Shown here: in pieces, positions 35,820-46,847 of the stretch | Layout of the letters: each line of letters opens with the position of its first letter | Numbering within the stretch: position 1 is the first letter of the stretch | Assembly (NCBI RefSeq): GCF_018991925.1 | Contig: NW_024751849.1 | Coordinates: 1 to 64,000, forward strand | Direction of reading: 5' to 3' | DNA from: Homarus americanus | Taxonomy: Eukaryota; Arthropoda; Malacostraca; Decapoda; Nephropidae | DNA length: 64,000 nucleotides | The notes under the pieces: model-generated | What the model saw: only the letters and a program-made list of their open reading frames with translations | Told to the model about the DNA's origin: nothing | Databases searched by the model: none | Made by a program: the position numbers and the translations under genes

Positions 35820-36130
35820 CTGACACGTCATAGTCTCCGTGGGCTAACGGAAATAAAATATAGTAAATCAGATAAAACAATAAACTATACATGGAAAAAT
35901 AAAATGTCTTATTTGTCACGTACTGTACACCTTCACCCACCACACAAACCCGTCCCCACACGTCATAGTCATACGTCACAAAACAGAAATACACGATTGG
36001 CTATTATTCAAATGACGTAACAGTCAAGGCCCTGGATTGGTTAACTTTTCTATGACTGCACAGACCTAGGTGGGAGGACTGTATATTTTCCAATGACGTC
36101 ACAGATCCAAGGCCAGTGATTGGATAACTT
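35820..36130. promoter_or_regulatory. CRE/CCAAT cluster upstream of exon B'
   Basis: TGACGTAA (36013-36020), full CRE TGACGTCA (36095-36102) directly overlapping CCAAT (36089-36097 region), and ATTGG boxes at 35996, 36036 and 36119; further ACGTCA words at 35826, 35959 and 35973. CREB/ATF and NF-Y commonly co-occupy such pairs at promoters. It lies 0.4-0.5 kb upstream of exon B' in the gene's direction, so it could be an internal promoter or enhancer. This rests on motifs only. Confidence 0.35.
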
Positions 36131-36689
36131 TATTATGTATTCAACATTATTAACTCGTCCTACCGTCTCTTCGAGGTACAATATAAATACTGTAACGTTA
36201 ACCAGTTATAAGAGTGAGGTACAATTACCGCCGAGCAGTACACAAAATAAAACACTGAACACAGCAGTTGTTACAACACGTCCCCTTGTAAGGAATTGTC
36301 TAGGATGGTTCAACAATCTTAAGTTACATCCTTAACATCAACCCTGCCTGGACCTGACGATCAATGTGACTAATCCTAGGACACACATCCCGCTGGAGGA
36401 CGGACAAACACACTGAAGAGTCAGATTCAGGTTTGTCCCACGATGGAGCTAGTTTATTGGGCACCCCATCGCATCCTGTGCATGGTGAAGCGCAAAAGCG
36501 TTTACAGCGCTCATCTGGGAAGCATGCGGAGTTCTTTTTTTTCAGAGAAAGGAGGGAACGAAAGAAATTTAGGAGGAGGTAAGAGAGGGCGGGCTGACCG
36601 CCTAGCTAAGCTAATAGTGTGTAAGGGTTGTGTCATGGGTTAGTTATTGTCTGTCGGTACAGGCACTAGACATCCTACCCTGTCCCATA
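36131..36689. other. Unique intronic sequence
   Basis: No gene or repeat recognised; the stretch near 36430-36650 may be decayed transposon. Confidence 0.4.
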
Positions 36690-37560
36690 TATGGGTGTTT
36701 TAAGGGCCTTATTTCATATGCTGCCGACCCTACTGGCGGATGCTGGTCTAGGGAGGTTGTCTATTGCCTGGCCGTGTAGATCTGGGGTGGTAATGGACCT
36801 TTTGAGATTTGGTAACTTTTTGGGAACCATTTATGGTTGTTGTTGTCTGGTGGGAGTCTTTGAAGGAGTTCTTGCTCTGATCGTTCTATCTTTTGCCAGA
36901 CTCTGCTGGCCAGGGTGTGCAGCTGCCGGTTGATGGAATTCATTCTCAGGTCTCTATGTATCTCGGCTGTGGTTCTGGTGAAGGGGTATCTTTCACCTGA
37001 GACGAATCTTAGGGCTTCATTTTGGACCACCTGTAATTTTAATAATCGAGTGGTGCTCATAGTATGAAGAGGAACTGCTGGGTAAGTTAATATCGGTATG
37101 ATAAACGATGTCACCAGGCGCAGTTTTATGTTCTGAGGAAGCGCTTTAAAGCGGTATACTTTTCTCAGCTCTCTTCTTGCCTTTTCCTTCCTGCTGTGGA
37201 CATGATGGGAGTAACCTGTCGTGGATATATGCAGGCCCAGGAGGGTGCCTCTGCTTTTGTATTCTATCTGGGCATTATTGGTTACTAATGGATGGGCTTT
37301 CCTTCTACATAAGGGGATCACTGTAACGCTGGTGATTTTCCTTGATGTGTTGTTATTTGAGTGATGTCATCTGCATGCATAATATCTTCGTTTCCTATTC
37401 TAGTGGGAGGCGGAGTGTCACTTGTGGGGGAGAGGACGCTGCCCTGAGGGACTCCGCTCATAAGTGGGAAGGTCTCTCCTGTGTGTTGGAATTCATGCTT
37501 GCCTTCATGACGCATGCTACGAGCGTAAATGCCTAAAGGGTCGTCGGTTTTTATCAGCAA
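36690..37560 (-). mobile_element. Jockey-type LINE reverse transcriptase fragment
   Basis: On the minus strand: HEFQHTGETFPLMSGVPQGS (from about 37495), VLSP, then NEDIMHADDITQI with the ADD catalytic pair at about 37360, followed by the thumb and C-terminal part (ALPQNIKLRLVTSFIIPILT, TTRLLKLQVVQNEALRF, TTAEIHRDLRM). The first catalytic box has H in place of the usual Y, about 6 residues are missing after VLSPT, and a frameshift lies near 37320. It is a dead, 5'-truncated copy. Confidence 0.85.
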
Positions 37561-37639
37561 GTAACATAAAGTGACAAAATGTTGAGTGTGCAGGGGGGAG
37601 TTCCCGGTACAATTCATCTGTTTATGGTAAAGAGTGGCA

Positions 37640-37790
37640 GGTCCCTAGTGCCAGGCCCCTCTCTAGGAGGAGGGATATCTGGTCAGGGAGGGACGGCTGG
37701 AGACCTGTAGGAGGAGGTCATAGGGCAAGTGATGATGTGAGAGTCGGGTTGACCACAAAGTTTACAAACAGTGCGGCCGGAAGGACACAC
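37640..37790 (-). pseudogene. Possible LINE CCHC-type C-terminal fragment
   Basis: Minus-strand CKLCGQPDSHIITCPMTSS resembles the zinc-knuckle-like C-x2-C-x5-H-x3-C tail of many LINE polyproteins. It is too short to classify and lies on the upstream side of the Jockey-type fragment, so it is probably a separate insertion. Confidence 0.4.
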
Positions 37791-37794
37791 ACAC

Positions 37795-38100
37795 TGACCT
37801 GACCCACAACTGTTGAAGTGACGACCTAACCCACCACTGTTGACGTGACGACCTGGCCCACCACTGTTGACGTGACGACCTGACCCACCACAGTTGACGT
37901 GACGCCCTGACCCACCACTGTTGACGACGCCCTGACCCACCACTGTTGACGTGACGCCTGACCCACCACTGTTGACGTGACGACCTGACCCACCACAGTG
38001 ACGTGACGCCCTGACCCACGGTTGACGTGACGCCTGATTGACGATGCCCAGGACGTGACGCCTGACCCACACAGTTGACGTGACGCTGTGCAGCAGCCCA
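37795..38100. repeat. 27-bp GTTGACGTGACGACCTGACC minisatellite
   Basis: Unit GTTGACGTGACGACCTGACC plus CACCACT, about 11 copies with small deletions. Each unit has TGACGTGACG. On the minus strand each has GGGTCAG|GTCGTC. Confidence 0.92.
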
Positions 38101-38118
38101 CCAGCCTGACCTACACCC

Positions 38119-40075
38119 TGTGTGTGTGTGTGTGTGTGTGTGTGTGACAGGACTGGACGTAGTGTTTCTAGTGTGGTAGTGAACACGTTTGTAGTCCTCC
38201 CGATGTGTGTGTGTACTGTGTAGTCCCTCCCGGTGTGTGTGTACCGTGTAGTCCTCCCGGTGTGTGTGTGTGTGTTGTGTAGTCCTCCCGATGTGTGTGT
38301 GTACTGTGTAGTCCTCTCCCGGTGTGTGTACGTGTAGTCCCCGTGTGTGTGGTGTGTGCTGTGTAGTCCTCCCGTGTGTGTGTGTAGTGTGTAGTGCAGT
38401 CCCTCCCGGTGTGTGTGTGTGTGTGTAGTCCCCCCGTGTGTGTGTGTGTACTGTGTAGTCCTCCCCGTGTGTGTGTGTACTGTGTAGTCCCTCCTGGTGT
38501 GTGTGTGTGTGTGTACTGTAGTCCTCCTGTGTGTGTGTGTGTGTGCTGTGTAGTCCTCGGTGCGTGTGTGTGTGTGTGGGTCCCTCCGGTGTGTTAGTGT
38601 GTGCTGTGTGGTCCTCCCGGTGTGTGTGTGCTGTGTAGTCCTCCCGGTGTGTGTTACTGTGTAACTGTGTGTAGTAACCTCCCGGTGTGTGTGTGTGTGT
38701 ACTGGTGTAGTCCCTCCGGTGTGTGTGTGTACTGTGTAGTCCCTCCCGGTGTGTGTGTGTACTGTGTAGTCGGTGTGTGTGTGTGTAGTCCTCCTGGTGT
38801 GGTAGTCCTCCCGGTGTGTGTACTGTGTAGTCCTCCCGGTGTGTGTGTGTGTGTGTAACCTCCCGGTGTGTGTGTGTGCTGTGGTCCCTCCGGTGTGTGT
38901 GTGTACTGTCCCTCCCGGTGGTGTGTGTGTGTAGAGTCCTCCCGGTGTGTGTGTGTGTGTGCTGTGTGTCCTCCCGGTGTGTGTGTGTGTGTGTGTCTCT
39001 CTCGGTGTGTGTGTGTGTGTGTGTACTGTGTAGTCCCTGTGTGTGTATACTGCGTAGTCCTCCCGGTGTGTGTGTGTGTGTACTGTGTAGTCCCTCCCGG
39101 TGTGTGTGTGTACTGTAGTCCCTCCCGGTGTGTGTGTGTGTGTAGTCCCTCCCTGGTGTTGCTGTGTGCCCTCCCGGTGTGTGTGTACAGTGTGTATCCC
39201 CTCCCGGTGTGTGTGTGTGTGTGTAGTCCCTGTGTGTCCTGTGTGTGTGTGTGTGTGTGTGTGTGTGGTGGTGTGTACTGTGTAGTCTCTCCTGGTGTGT
39301 GTGTGTACGTGTAGTCCTCCCGGTTGTGTGTGTGTGTGTACTGTGTAGTCCCTCCCGGTGTGTGTGTACCGTGTAGTCCCTCCGTTGTGTGTGTGTGTGT
39401 ACTGTGTAGTTCCCCCTGTGTGTGTGTACTGTAGTCTCCCGGTGTGTGTGTGTGTGTGCTGTGTGTCCCTCCGTGTGTGTGTGTGAGTCCTCCTGGTGTG
39501 TGTGTGTGTGTAGTCCTCCCGGTTGTGTGTGTGGCTTGAAGTCCTCCGTGTGTTAGTCTGTAGTCCCCGGTGTGTGTGTGTGTGTGTGAAATCCTCCCGG
39601 TGTGTGTGTGTGTACTGTGTAGTCCCCTCCCGGTGTGTGTGTGTGTGTGTGTGTGTACCCTCCCGGTGTGTGTGTGTGTACTGTGTCCTCCCGTGTGTGT
39701 GTGTGTGTGTGTGTGTAGTCCTCCCGGTGTGTGTGTGTGTGTGTGTAGTCCGTCCCGGTGTGTGTGTGTGTGTACTGTGAGTCCCTCGGTGTGTGTGTGT
39801 GTGTGCTGTGTAGTCCCTCCTGGTGTGTGTGTGTGAGTCCCCTCCCTGGTTGTGTGTGTGCTGTGAAGTCCCTCCCTGGTGTGTGTGTACCGTGTAGTCC
39901 CCCGGTGTGTGTGTGTGTGTGCTGTGTAGTCCCTCCCGGTGTATGTGTGTGTGTGTAGTCCGTCCCGGTGTGTGTGTGTGTGTACTTGTGTAGTGTGGTG
40001 TGTGTCCCCTGGTGTGTGTGTGTGTGTGTGTGTACTGTGTAGTCCTCCCGGTGTGGTGTGTGTACTGTGTGGTCT
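38119..40075. repeat. GT-rich about 30-bp minisatellite (about 60 copies)
   Basis: Unit: GT run, ACTGTGTAGTCCCTCCCGGT, GT run. The GT run length varies in each unit, so microsatellite slippage occurs inside a minisatellite. CVCV-type open frames are artefacts. Confidence 0.95.
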
Positions 40076-40129
40076 TGTGAGTGAAGAAGCTCCTTGGGGC
40101 TAGTTAGTATTTACACCAACACGCTACAC

Positions 40130-40905
40130 TGACATAGTAGTGGTCGTGGCACAGTACTAACATTGACATTGTGGTCGTGGTACATTACTAACATTGCAAC
40201 ATTGACTTTGTGGTCGTGGTACATTACAAACATTGCAACACTGACATTGTGGTCGTGGTACATTAAAACATTGTAACACTGACATTGTGGTCGTGGCATT
40301 GTACAAACATTGCAACATTGACATTGTGGTCGTGGTGCAGTACAAACATTGTAACACTGACATTGTGGTCGTGGTGCAGTACAAACATTGCAACATTGAC
40401 ATTGTGGTCGTGGTACAGTACAAACATTGCAACATTGACATTGTGGTCGTGGTACAGTACAAACATTGCAACATTGACATTGTGGTCGTGGTACAGTACA
40501 AACATTGCAACATTGACATTGTGGTCGTGGTGCTGTACAAACATTGCAACATTGACATTGTGGTCGTGGTACAGTACAAACATTGCAACACTGACATTGT
40601 GGTCGTGGCACAGTACAAACATTGTAACACTGACATTGTGGTCGCGGTGCTGTACAAACATTGTAACACTGACATTGTGGTCGTGGCATTGTACAAACAT
40701 TGCAACATTGACATTGTGGGTCGTGGTACAGTACAAACATTGCAACATTGACATTGTGGGTCGTGGTACAGTACAAACATTGCAACATTGACATTGTGGT
40801 ACAGTAAAACATTGTAACACTGACATTGTGGTCGTGGCATTGTACAAACATGACGGCGTTGACAGAGTGATCGTGGTACAATACAAACATAGCGGCGTTG
40901 ATATC
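40130..40905. repeat. 39-bp minisatellite (about 20 copies)
   Basis: Unit CATTGTGGTCGTGGTACAGT plus ACAAACATTGCAACATTGA. A multiple of three, so both strands stay open. A lone partial unit (GTGGTCGTGGTACAATACAA) recurs at 43252, on the other side of the LINE and 45-bp array. Confidence 0.96.
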
Positions 40906-40964
40906 CTTGACCACCGAAGGGTCAAGACATACCTGGCGCTCCTCTCGGAGCAGCCAGGTCAACT

Positions 40965-42420
40965 GTTAAGTTGGCCCATACCAACCCCTTCCCCTGAACC
41001 CTCCTCCCCACCGGAAGGAAACAGGCGAATGTAGTACCCATATTTAAAAAGGGAGACAGAGCATCAGCGTCAAATTACCGGCCGATCAGTTTGACGTCAG
41101 TAGTGGGGAAATTTCTTGAATCAATTATAGCAGATAGCATCCGATCGCATCTAGAGAAAAGCAAATTAATCTACGACTCTCAACATGGGTTTACAAAGGG
41201 AAAATCTTGTCTAACAAATCTGCTAACGTTTTTTAGGAAAGTCTTCGAGGTAGTAGATAATGACGAAATTACGATGTTATTTACTTAGACTTTAGCAAAG
41301 CATTTGACAGAGCAACGCATCAGAGGCTTCTAAGAAAAATTAAGGCTCATGGTATCAAGGGAAAAGTTTTAAATTGGATAAAATCATGGCTCACCGATAG
41401 AACGCAGAGGGTCAGCGAAGATGGTGTTAAATCTGAGTGGGGCCGTGTAACCAGTGGGGTTCCCCAGGGGTCAGTACTAGGCCCACTCTTGTTCATAATC
41501 TACATAAACGATTTAGATACTGGGATCAGCAGTGACATAAGCAAGTTTGCGGATGACACCAAAATAGGGCGGCAAATTAATTCAGGGCAGGATGCAAATG
41601 CATTACAGGAGGATCTAAATAAACTGCAGGGGTGGTCTGAAAAATGGCAAATGAAATTCAACACCAGCAAGTGCAGCGTACTTAATATTGGAAGAACAAA
41701 TACTTATAATGTATACAGCCTGAACAACATCAACCTAGAGAAGTCGACTTGTGAAAGAGACCTAGGGGTACTTGTAAGCCCGGACCTACGGCCTAGAAAA
41801 CAGTGCGTTAATGTTCGAAATAAGGCAAACAGAGTATTGGGTTTTATATCTAGAAGTGTAAGTAACAAGAGTGCAGAGGTCTTATTGCAACTATATCTTG
41901 CGCTAGTTAGGCCGCACCTCGATTATGCGGTTCAGTTCTGGTGCCCCTATTATAGAATGGATATAAATTCACTAGAGTCGGTGCAGCGAAGAATGACAAA
42001 AATGATTCCGGGACTTAGAAACCTTCCATATCAGGATAGGTTAAAGAAACTTAACTTGCATTCCCTAGAAAGACGAAGAGTGCGGGGAGATATGATAGAA
42101 GTATTTAAGTGGGTGAAAGGAATCAATAAAGGGGATATAGATAAAGTTCTTATAATATCCGAGCAGGATAGGACTCGGAGCAACGGATTCAAGTTGGATA
42201 AGTTTAGGTTTAGGAGGGAGATAGGAAGAAACTGGTTCACAAATAGGGTGGTGGACGAGTGGAACAAGCTTAGCAACTTTGTAGTAAGTGCGGGAACTCT
42301 GGAAAGTTTCAAAAGGAGGCTAGATAGATTCATGGATGATAGAGAGTGGTAGTAACTCTCGACAGGAGCTGCCATGCACAGGCCAACCGGCCTATTGCAG
42401 ACTCCTTATTTTCTTATATC
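40965..42420 (+). mobile_element. 5'-truncated CR1-like LINE
   Basis: It carries most of the reverse transcriptase and the C-terminal region, a short 3' UTR (CAGGCCAACCGGCCTATTGC) and an end CTTATTTTCTTATATC, a decayed form of the TTCTTATG octamer tail typical of CR1-like elements. It begins without an endonuclease domain. It is the best preserved member of the family here; antisense relatives lie at 21450-22022 and 56353-56873. Confidence 0.9.
41025..42352 (+). pseudogene. CR1-like reverse transcriptase with one frameshift
   Basis: ANVVPIFKKGDRASASNYRP (from 41025), FTKGKSCLTNLL, then one missing base near 41280, then LDFSKAFD, SGVPQGSVLGPLLFIIYIND (about 41453), the catalytic FADD (41546-41557), LGVLVSPDLRPRKQ, LALVRPHLDYAVQFW and the C-terminal RNWFTNRVVDEWNKL to a stop at 42350. 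RT motifs 1-7 are in order and, apart from the frameshift and a lost Trp codon near 41018, intact. Such proteins copy LINE RNA at a nicked target. Confidence 0.9.
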
Positions 42421-42654
42421 AACATGTCCTCGCCAGAAGTTACAATTTCATTTAGGAAAGGAACGGAACCAGTGTTAAACAGAGGTGAACAGTGCTTAAG
42501 TCAGTGAGAACAACTCAACAGTAACAGTTGTACCCAAGTTAACCTTCACACAGTGAGGTCCCAGGTACCCAATGATAACGGCCCGTGAGACCCAACAACA
42601 ACCAGCGATGTGTTAATCCGTCTACGATAGGAAGGCCTGGGACCAAACCTCACT
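42421..42654. other. Unique sequence
   Basis: Nothing recognised. Confidence 0.4.
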
Positions 42655-43021
42655 CATTTAACACCATCTGTGAAGGAATTACTACACCACGTGAGGCCCC
42701 CTCATAACACCATCTGTGAGGGAATTACTACACCACGTCAGGTCCCTCATAACACCATCTGTGAGGGAATTACTACACCACGTCAGGTCCCTAATAACAC
42801 CATCTGTGAGGGAATTACTACAGCACATGATGACCCTCATAACACCATCTGTGAGGTAATTACACCACGTGAGGTCCCCATAACACCATCTGTGAGGGAA
42901 TTACTACACCACGTGGTCCCTCATAACACCATCTGCGAGGGAATTACTAAACCACGTCAGGTCCCTCATAACACCATCTGAGGGAACCACTACATCACGT
43001 GAGGTCCCTCATAACACCATC
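42655..43021. repeat. 45-bp minisatellite (about 8 copies)
   Basis: Unit ACACCATCTGTGAGGGAATT, then ACTACACCACGTCAGGTCCC and TCATA. The middle (TGAGGGAATTACTACACCAC) resembles the first 25 bp of the SINE-like element that follows (GAGAGGGAGTTACTACACTA), so the array may have grown from that junction. Confidence 0.93.
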
Positions 43022-43247
43022 TGAGAGGGAGTTACTACACTACATGTCTGCTGTTCAACACCTCAGCTTACATGATCTACGTGTGTAAACATTAATCTGT
43101 ATGCTCACTGTATGTTCCTTCACCTTTCTCTAATGAAGGCTTTTGTTAAACCACCAATGTATGTAATAAGACATTTATGTCCAATGTATATTTTCAGCCT
43201 TCGGGCTGCAGAACTTTTTCAATAAACCGTTAATTATTATTATTATT
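43022..43247 (+). mobile_element. SINE-like element with LINE tail, second copy
   Basis: Same 5' start and body as 16181-16412, ending CAATAAACCGTTA and (ATT)n. The copies are about 90% alike. Confidence 0.7.
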
Positions 43248-43354
43248 ATAGTGGTCGTGGTACAATACAAACATGAAGGAGCTGAACTTATATATGTCAT
43301 TTATCAACAACACGCCCTCAATAACAACCATCATCACTACTAGCAACAACACCA

Positions 43355-44080
43355 CAGCCACTAACAACGGCACTACTAGCAATCATCATCACAACAAGCA
43401 ACAATACCACAACCACCATCACTACCAACATCATCTCTACTACCACTACTACTAGCAACAACACCACAACCACCACTACCTACCACAACCACCACTACCT
43501 ACCACAACCACCACCACCACTACCTACCACCACCAACACCACCACTGATTACCACAACCACCACCACTCACCACAACCACCACCACCACTACCTACCACC
43601 ACCACCACTACTACTCACCACAACCACCACTACCTACCACAAATCCACCACCACCACCACTACCTACCACCACCACCACTACTCACCACAACCACCACTC
43701 ACCTACCACCACCACCACGCCCACCACCACCACTACCACCACAATCCACCACTCACTCACCAACCACCACCACCACCACCCACCACCACCACCACTACCT
43801 ACCCACTCCACCACCACTCACTCACCACACAACCACCACCCACCACCCACCACCACCCACCACCACCACCACTCCACCACCCCACCACCACCACCACCAC
43901 TACCTACCTCACCACCACCACCACCACCACCACCACCACCACTACTCACTACCACTCACCACCTCACCACCACCACCACCACCACCTACCACCACCACTA
44001 CCTACTACCACCACCACCACTACCTACTACCACCACCACCACTACCTACTACCACCACCACCACTACCTACCACCATCAC
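43355..44080. repeat. (CCA)/(ACT)n trinucleotide-rich tract
   Basis: CCACCACCACTACCTACCA words for about 700 bp with no fixed long period. Confidence 0.93.
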
Positions 44081-45035
44081 ATCGCCTGGCGGTCATCTCA
44101 CACCCATGAACACTACGCCAGGCTAACGTTTGCTCGCCCGATTAACAATAACAAATAAATTATAATAAAATAAAAACAAAAACTAAATTAATGAATAAAA
44201 TTGTCATAGAAATAAAAAAAATAAAAATCTATTCAATAAATAAATACTAATAATTACTACAATAAATAAATCAGTCATCGTCAATAAATAAAATGACTAA
44301 TTATTAACAAAAACACTGAAGAAATTGAGTAAAACAACAAACAAAGAATTACGACCCCTGAAAAAAATAACAAAAACAGTAAAAACGATAATGAAACTTT
44401 AAAGAAAAATACAAAAACAATGACACGTGACAAACACAACTGCTATTTTTGTTAGCTTTTACGCCGATGGAGCTTTTTTTAATTATTTCTTTTATTTAGT
44501 TTTATTTTATAATTTTTTTTTGTTTTTCCTCAAATTTATTATTATTATTTAAACATTTACTCAATTATCGTCCCATGAACAAAAATAAATTATAAAAAAT
44601 GATTCAATAAAGTTTAAATGTTATAAAGGGAAAAACACAATGAACATGAAGACTAACATAGTAAACATTTTATAACACAATATTATCAGTATTTTATATC
44701 TAACTTAAAATATAAAAGAAAATCATTAATGTGTATTATAGCACAAAATAATACTGGTATATATTCTAGCACAAAAAATATAAAAAAAATTAGTCTACAA
44801 GAAAATTCTACAAAATCACACAAAAACAAACGCACTGACGACAAACAACAACAACTGGGTCTGTTGAGCACAAACTGCGATAAAAGCAACATTTAAAAGC
44901 TTACTGTCCCGTGTGTGGTCCGGCCCTCAGCCCCACCACACATGATTCTCCCTTTATTTACTCGCCCTTTGTCATGGCTGTCTACCTTGACTGGTAACAT
45001 GGCATCACCCTAAAGAACCGCACTGATAGACCGCT
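44081..45035. other. Very AT-rich intronic sequence
   Basis: AAATAAATAAA-type DNA with A and T runs. No open frame of interest. Confidence 0.6.
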
Positions 45036-45039
45036 TCAT

Positions 45040-45250
45040 GTAACATCACTGAGAAGACACGTGTTGATTGGCTATATCAAATGACGTAACTAGTAAGAAA
45101 AGCTCTGATTGGCTGCTTTACGGTAAGTCATTGTCAAGATGATTCCTGACAGGCTAAAAATCATGTGACGTAATAACCAGAAAAGCTCTCATTGGCCAAT
45201 TCATGTGACGTCATTGGCGAGAACGACCTAATAGGTTGATTACACGATGT
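45040..45250. promoter_or_regulatory. Second CRE/CCAAT cluster
   Basis: TGACGTAA at 45082-45089 and 45166-45173, full CRE TGACGTCA at 45206-45213, and ATTGG/CCAAT boxes at 45067, 45108, 45191, 45196 and 45213; CACGTG at 45059. The layout is a loose tandem repeat of about 45-50 bp (ATTGG...TGACGT). It lies about 2.8 kb after exon B in the gene's direction. Function is inferred from motifs only. Confidence 0.35.
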
Positions 45251-45307
45251 CGTTGAAGAAAAAACACTTGAGGTGAAAGGTTCATGTCCACGAAAGTCGA
45301 GATGGTA

Positions 45308-45313
45308 ACACAT

Positions 45314-45347
<34 letters not shown>

Positions 45348-45760
45348 GCGGTAGGTCACTTTAAGGTTACTAATCACCTGCAGAGGTTCCCGCCCAAGAC
45401 CACTGGCAGGTTAATTAGTTGAATAAGACAGGTGAGTTATATCACAGTAAGTTCAGATATAACAGAACACAACCTGACGTGTTGCTCTTAACTAACATAC
45501 CATAACCTAACTAAGATAATATAACCAATATATTTATCACTTTACGTAAGTTTACATAACTTGGCGTAACGTAACTTAACCGAACCAGACTTATATACAG
45601 TATAACATCACCTAACTTAACACAACTTTACGTAATTAACTTGGCGTAACGTAACCTAACCTAAGATACGTTGATGGAACTTAAATGAAAAAATTACCAC
45701 ATTTAACACAACCTAAAATAACCGATACTAACTTGACGCAACCTAACCTAACGACCATTC
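45308..45760. repeat. TACA/CA run and AACCTAAC-like repeats
   Basis: TACATACA/CA at 45308-45346. From about 45460 to 45760 irregular AACCTAAC, TAACTTGGCGTAACGTAACC and TTAACC words suggest decayed CCTAA interstitial telomeric sequence. Confidence 0.6.
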
Positions 45761-45834
45761 GCATAGCCGTAGATAAAGCTAGTTAGAACTCATTAGAGAT
45801 TGAGTTAAGTATAATCCAATCAGGAGAACTACCT

Positions 45835-45872
<38 letters not shown>

Positions 45873-46185
45873 CTGTACTACACCTTACTGTCACATGCGA
45901 CCTTCAGTGAACTTTCCTCAGTAATGAATTAATAAACAATGCATTAACTTTTTACTATAAATGAAAAGACAATAAAGGTTTATTGTGTGTGTGTGTGAAC
46001 AATACTGAGAGTAATCGTTCAACAACAATAAATAATCTTAGCTTCTCACTAACTACAACACACTCGCCTACAATTATCACAATGAGCTTCAACCATGACT
46101 ATTAAACAGCTTGAAACAAGAAGGCAGGGCTACGGTAACTATTTTGCTGGTCAACCAATCAGGAGCAGCGTTGGGTGGGGCCATG
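45761..46185. other. Unique sequence with (GA)n
   Basis: GA run at 45837-45868; short GT run at 45985. No gene. Confidence 0.5.
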
Positions 46186-46390
46186 AGACAAGCTAGCCAC
46201 TCACAAAAGACGAAGGGCGTGGCCAGGGGCAGCGGTGAGACAAGCTAGCCACTCACGAGATAGGAGAGGCGTGGCCAGGAGCAGCAGTGAGACAAGCTAG
46301 CCACTCACGAGATAGGAGAGGCGTGGCCAGGAGCAGCAGTGAGACAAGCTAGCCACTCACGAGATAGGAGAGGCGTGGCCAGGAGTAACA
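46186..46390. repeat. 52-bp tandem repeat, about 4 copies
   Basis: GACAAGCTAGCCACTCACGA, then GATAGGAGAGGCGTGGCCAG and GAGCAGCAGTGA. The last two copies are identical, indicating recent duplication. Confidence 0.93.
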
Positions 46391-46847
46391 ACACACACAA
46401 CACAAACTCTGGTAGCGAGTATAACGTCAACAAGAGAGACATTTTTACAGGTAAAGAGGGATGGTTTCTCGTCTCCAGAACAACCATCACCTGACCGTCC
46501 TACTCCTCGAGCGTCACAGTCTGGTTATAATATATTAGTTGCAGGATAATATTTCGCTGGTCCACACCTTCAATCACACACACATTATGGAAGGTGTGTG
46601 TGTGTGGGGGGGTCATCAAGCCACAAGAGGATAAAGGTTCTGGCAATATGAGTTTCATTGTGGTGGGATGTCGGTTAAGCACATTACCTAACCTAACCTA
46701 ACCTGGCCAGCACCACAAGTCTACCCATTGCACCACTACAGTACACAGCCTCCTCCCATATGCTGTTGTCATGTACTGTATTTATGTAGTAACTTCAGAT
46801 AAACTATATTGCTATTTGTTCCATTTACAGAGTTAACAACCTGGAGC
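46391..46847. other. Unique sequence with four CCTAA units
   Basis: ACCTAACCTAACCTAACCTG at 46687-46706 is a short perfect TTAGG-type (reverse) run. Otherwise nothing. Confidence 0.55.

Noticed and set aside
38394..40075. Cysteine/valine-rich plus-strand frames that look like knottin-type peptides
   Set aside because: They are translations of GT microsatellites within a 30-bp array.
40111..40962. Cys/Gln-rich open frame (NVCTVPRPQCQC)
   Set aside because: 39-bp tandem repeat artefact.
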